Shown piece by piece: positions 62,806-64,000 of a DNA stretch of 64,000 nucleotides (the first letter of the stretch is position 1; each line of letters opens with the position of its first letter). The DNA lies in NCBI GenBank assembly GCA_013349325.1, contig DUZX01000011.1, forward strand, positions 32,171-96,170. Direction: 5' to 3'. Under the pieces are notes generated by a model. The model saw nothing but the letters and a program-made list of their open reading frames with translations, searched no databases and was not told the DNA's origin. Origin of the DNA: Desulfuromonadales bacterium (GTDB lineage Bacteria > Desulfobacterota > Desulfuromonadia > Geobacterales > Pseudopelobacteraceae). The position numbers and the translations under genes are program-made.

Positions 62806-63774
62806 CTATTTCAACCCGAGGTAATGCGTCGTGATTTCGATTCTGTTATGGCCGAGCTCTGCGGAAACTGCGCCCAGGGATTTCTCGTAACTTTTCCCTG
62901 CAGCCTGCAGCTCTGCGAACCGCTGCTGCGCAAAATTCCATCGCAAGCCGTGGCTGCCGTTGTAGAACTGCGCAGAAGCATGTGCAGCGGTTTTTAGAGG
63001 TTGGCGATAGCCGTCAACATTAACTTTCAGGTTTCCATTCTGCTGGATGTGGTCGGCGATTTTCTGGTACGTTTGCGGGGCCACATATGCGATGCCCGGT
63101 TTGCCACCTTTGCCGACATAAGAAATCTGGCCGACGGTTTTGCCGGTGTGTACATCCTTTGAGAGACCCTTGAGTTGGTCACGGTTGATATTGCTCGCAC
63201 CGGCAAGGCGAAGGCCGCTCTCCTGTTGTATCCGCGCAACAAGTTGATGCGATTGGTTACCAATATTATTGATGAGCGTGGCCGGGTTGTCGTAGTTTCG
63301 AGCTCACTCGAACCGAGGCAGTTCTGCTTGGGCCTCTGGGCGCATTGCTTGAATCGCAGCCCTGAAGTTATATGCAGCGCCTCGTTGAAATGCAGAGGAG
63401 TATGAGTTCAGAGCATTTTCAAGTTTTCCCAGTTCTGCGGCATACCCGCTCCAGTGGCTGTAGGACACTCCCATTTCCATTTTGTAGTGTATAAACTCTC
63501 GAACCTGCTCAGTAGTAAGTTTCTCCAGGTCACGAAGGCCGTACTCCTCCTTCGCGAAACGGCCTATTTCCTGCCATTTTTCAAGATAGTTACCCCGTGT
63601 GCTGAGCGAGTGAATACCAGTTTTTTCAGCAATTGCGGCCGAGGTTGCACCCCGTCCTGCGGCGGCAAGCGCAATGCGGGCACAGTTTTTTGCATCAAAC
63701 TTACTGTGACCAATGTGATTGATTCCTGAAGCATTCAATAAATGCAATGTTTGACCTCTTATACTTCCCCGCAT
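62806..63774 (-). pseudogene. Tyrosine integrase broken by one in-frame TGA
   Basis: The ATG at 63774 follows GGAGG. The frame runs to a TGA at 63304-63306 and continues open in the same frame to 62806, giving 322 codons in all. The N-terminal part ends P-E-A-Q-A-E-L-P-R-F-E; after the stop come L-A-G-A-S-N-I-N-R, V-G-K-G-G-K-P-G (catalytic Lys region), H-G-L-R-W, E-L-G-H and T-T-H-Y-L. Catalytic residues are all kept, so the loss is recent or the stop is read through. Relative of the recombinase at 38558. Confidence 0.85.
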
Positions 63775-63806
63775 GTGACCTCCAATTCGCCTCTGAAATT
63801 TACCTT

Positions 63807-63839
63807 CTGTAATACAGATCAAACTGGTGTCCGTTTTTT
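63807..63839 (+). repeat. 33-bp direct repeat, copy 2
   Basis: Second copy of the repeat at 62578-62610. It lies between the integrase start and the end of the IS66-type transposase, so it could be an insertion-sequence end. Confidence 0.75.
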
Positions 63840-63917
63840 ATGAAGCAGTGCGATTTCGTTTGAGAGCCAATATTTGTGTAACCGTCAACCTCAGACCATC
63901 TTGAATGTGTTTCGGAT

Positions 63918-64000
63918 TTATGATTGTGATGAGATTTGCCTTGCGGCGAGCCAGTTATCCGGCAGGAGTTGATCGATCTGCTTTGCGGGATGGGACATGA
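63918..64000 (-). CDS. IS66-type transposase, C-terminal end only
   Basis: The minus-strand frame entering from beyond the window reads S-H-P-A-K-Q-I-D-Q-L-L-P-D-N-W and stops at 63918-63920. As I recall it, H-P-x2-R/Q-I-D-x-L-L-P is the C-terminal signature of IS66-family transposases. Only about 27 codons are visible. Confidence 0.6.
   Translation of the reverse strand, partial: MSHPAKQIDQLLPDNWLAARQISSQS

Overview
The window reads as a chromosomal segment of an anaerobic or microaerophilic deltaproteobacterium, most likely of the Desulfuromonadales/Geobacter type. This is an inference from gene content: cysteine-type formate dehydrogenase, multihaem c-type cytochrome, cytochrome b/Rieske module, FeoB. 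No taxonomic search was possible. The main content is a magnetosome gene cluster (MGC), so the organism is probably magnetotactic or carries a transferable MGC.

Layout. (1) 1-6490: end of an RCC1-repeat protein, a palindromic repeat, a three-gene minus-strand operon for an NAD(P)-linked formate dehydrogenase (diaphorase, catalytic subunit and iron-sulfur subunit with 4-nt overlaps), a lipoprotein with an HExxH motif, a group II intron scar and a small regulator-like protein. (2) 6692-9049: sensor kinase plus LuxR-type response regulator. (3) 9194-29283: plus-strand MGC. Recognisable are mamK, mamP (two CxxCH magnetochrome motifs), mamM, mamB, mamA, mamI, mamE (complete protease triad, one magnetochrome motif, two PDZ domains), mamQ and a second MamQ/LemA-like gene. 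They are interleaved with a LapA/MamL-like protein, a VWA protein, an EcsC-family protein, a beta-propeller, a J-domain-like membrane protein, a TauE/SafE permease, three members of a short helical family and an acidic repeat protein. The same run continues without a break into a Rieske protein, a full-length cytochrome b and a membrane-anchored pentahaem cytochrome c. It ends with a small protein carrying the Leu-Gly-rich hydrophobic segment characteristic of Mms6, transcribed from its own near-consensus promoter, and a Gly/Ala-rich protein before a strong terminator. (4) 29374-33493: a conserved small protein, then on the minus strand feoB, a DtxR-type regulator with a FeoA-like tail, a DJ-1/PfpI protein and a further helical protein. 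Iron import and iron sensing therefore sit beside biomineralisation.

(5) 33738-60505: tRNA-Glu(TTC) followed by an integrated island of about 26.7 kb. The 3' end of the tRNA (16 bp exact) is duplicated at 60490-60505, and putative integrase arm sites are duplicated at both ends. The island carries a P4-type integrase, AlpA-like regulators, a Toprim/DUF3631 replication protein, a second tyrosine recombinase, an unassigned hairpin-rich non-coding stretch, a phosphoesterase gene pair, an AAA ATPase with a nuclease-like tail, a C39-like cysteine peptidase protein, a type I restriction system (hsdM-hsdS-fic-hsdR), a serine recombinase with two ParB-like partners, an RNA ligase and a HipBA pair. 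Several decayed genes lie between them (RhuM, BrnT/BrnA-like and DUF1016 fragments).

(6) 60463-64000: a second, older mobile segment: a large serine recombinase whose 3' end runs through attR, a tyrosine integrase broken by one in-frame TGA, a 33-bp direct repeat, and the 3' end of an IS66-type transposase at the window edge.
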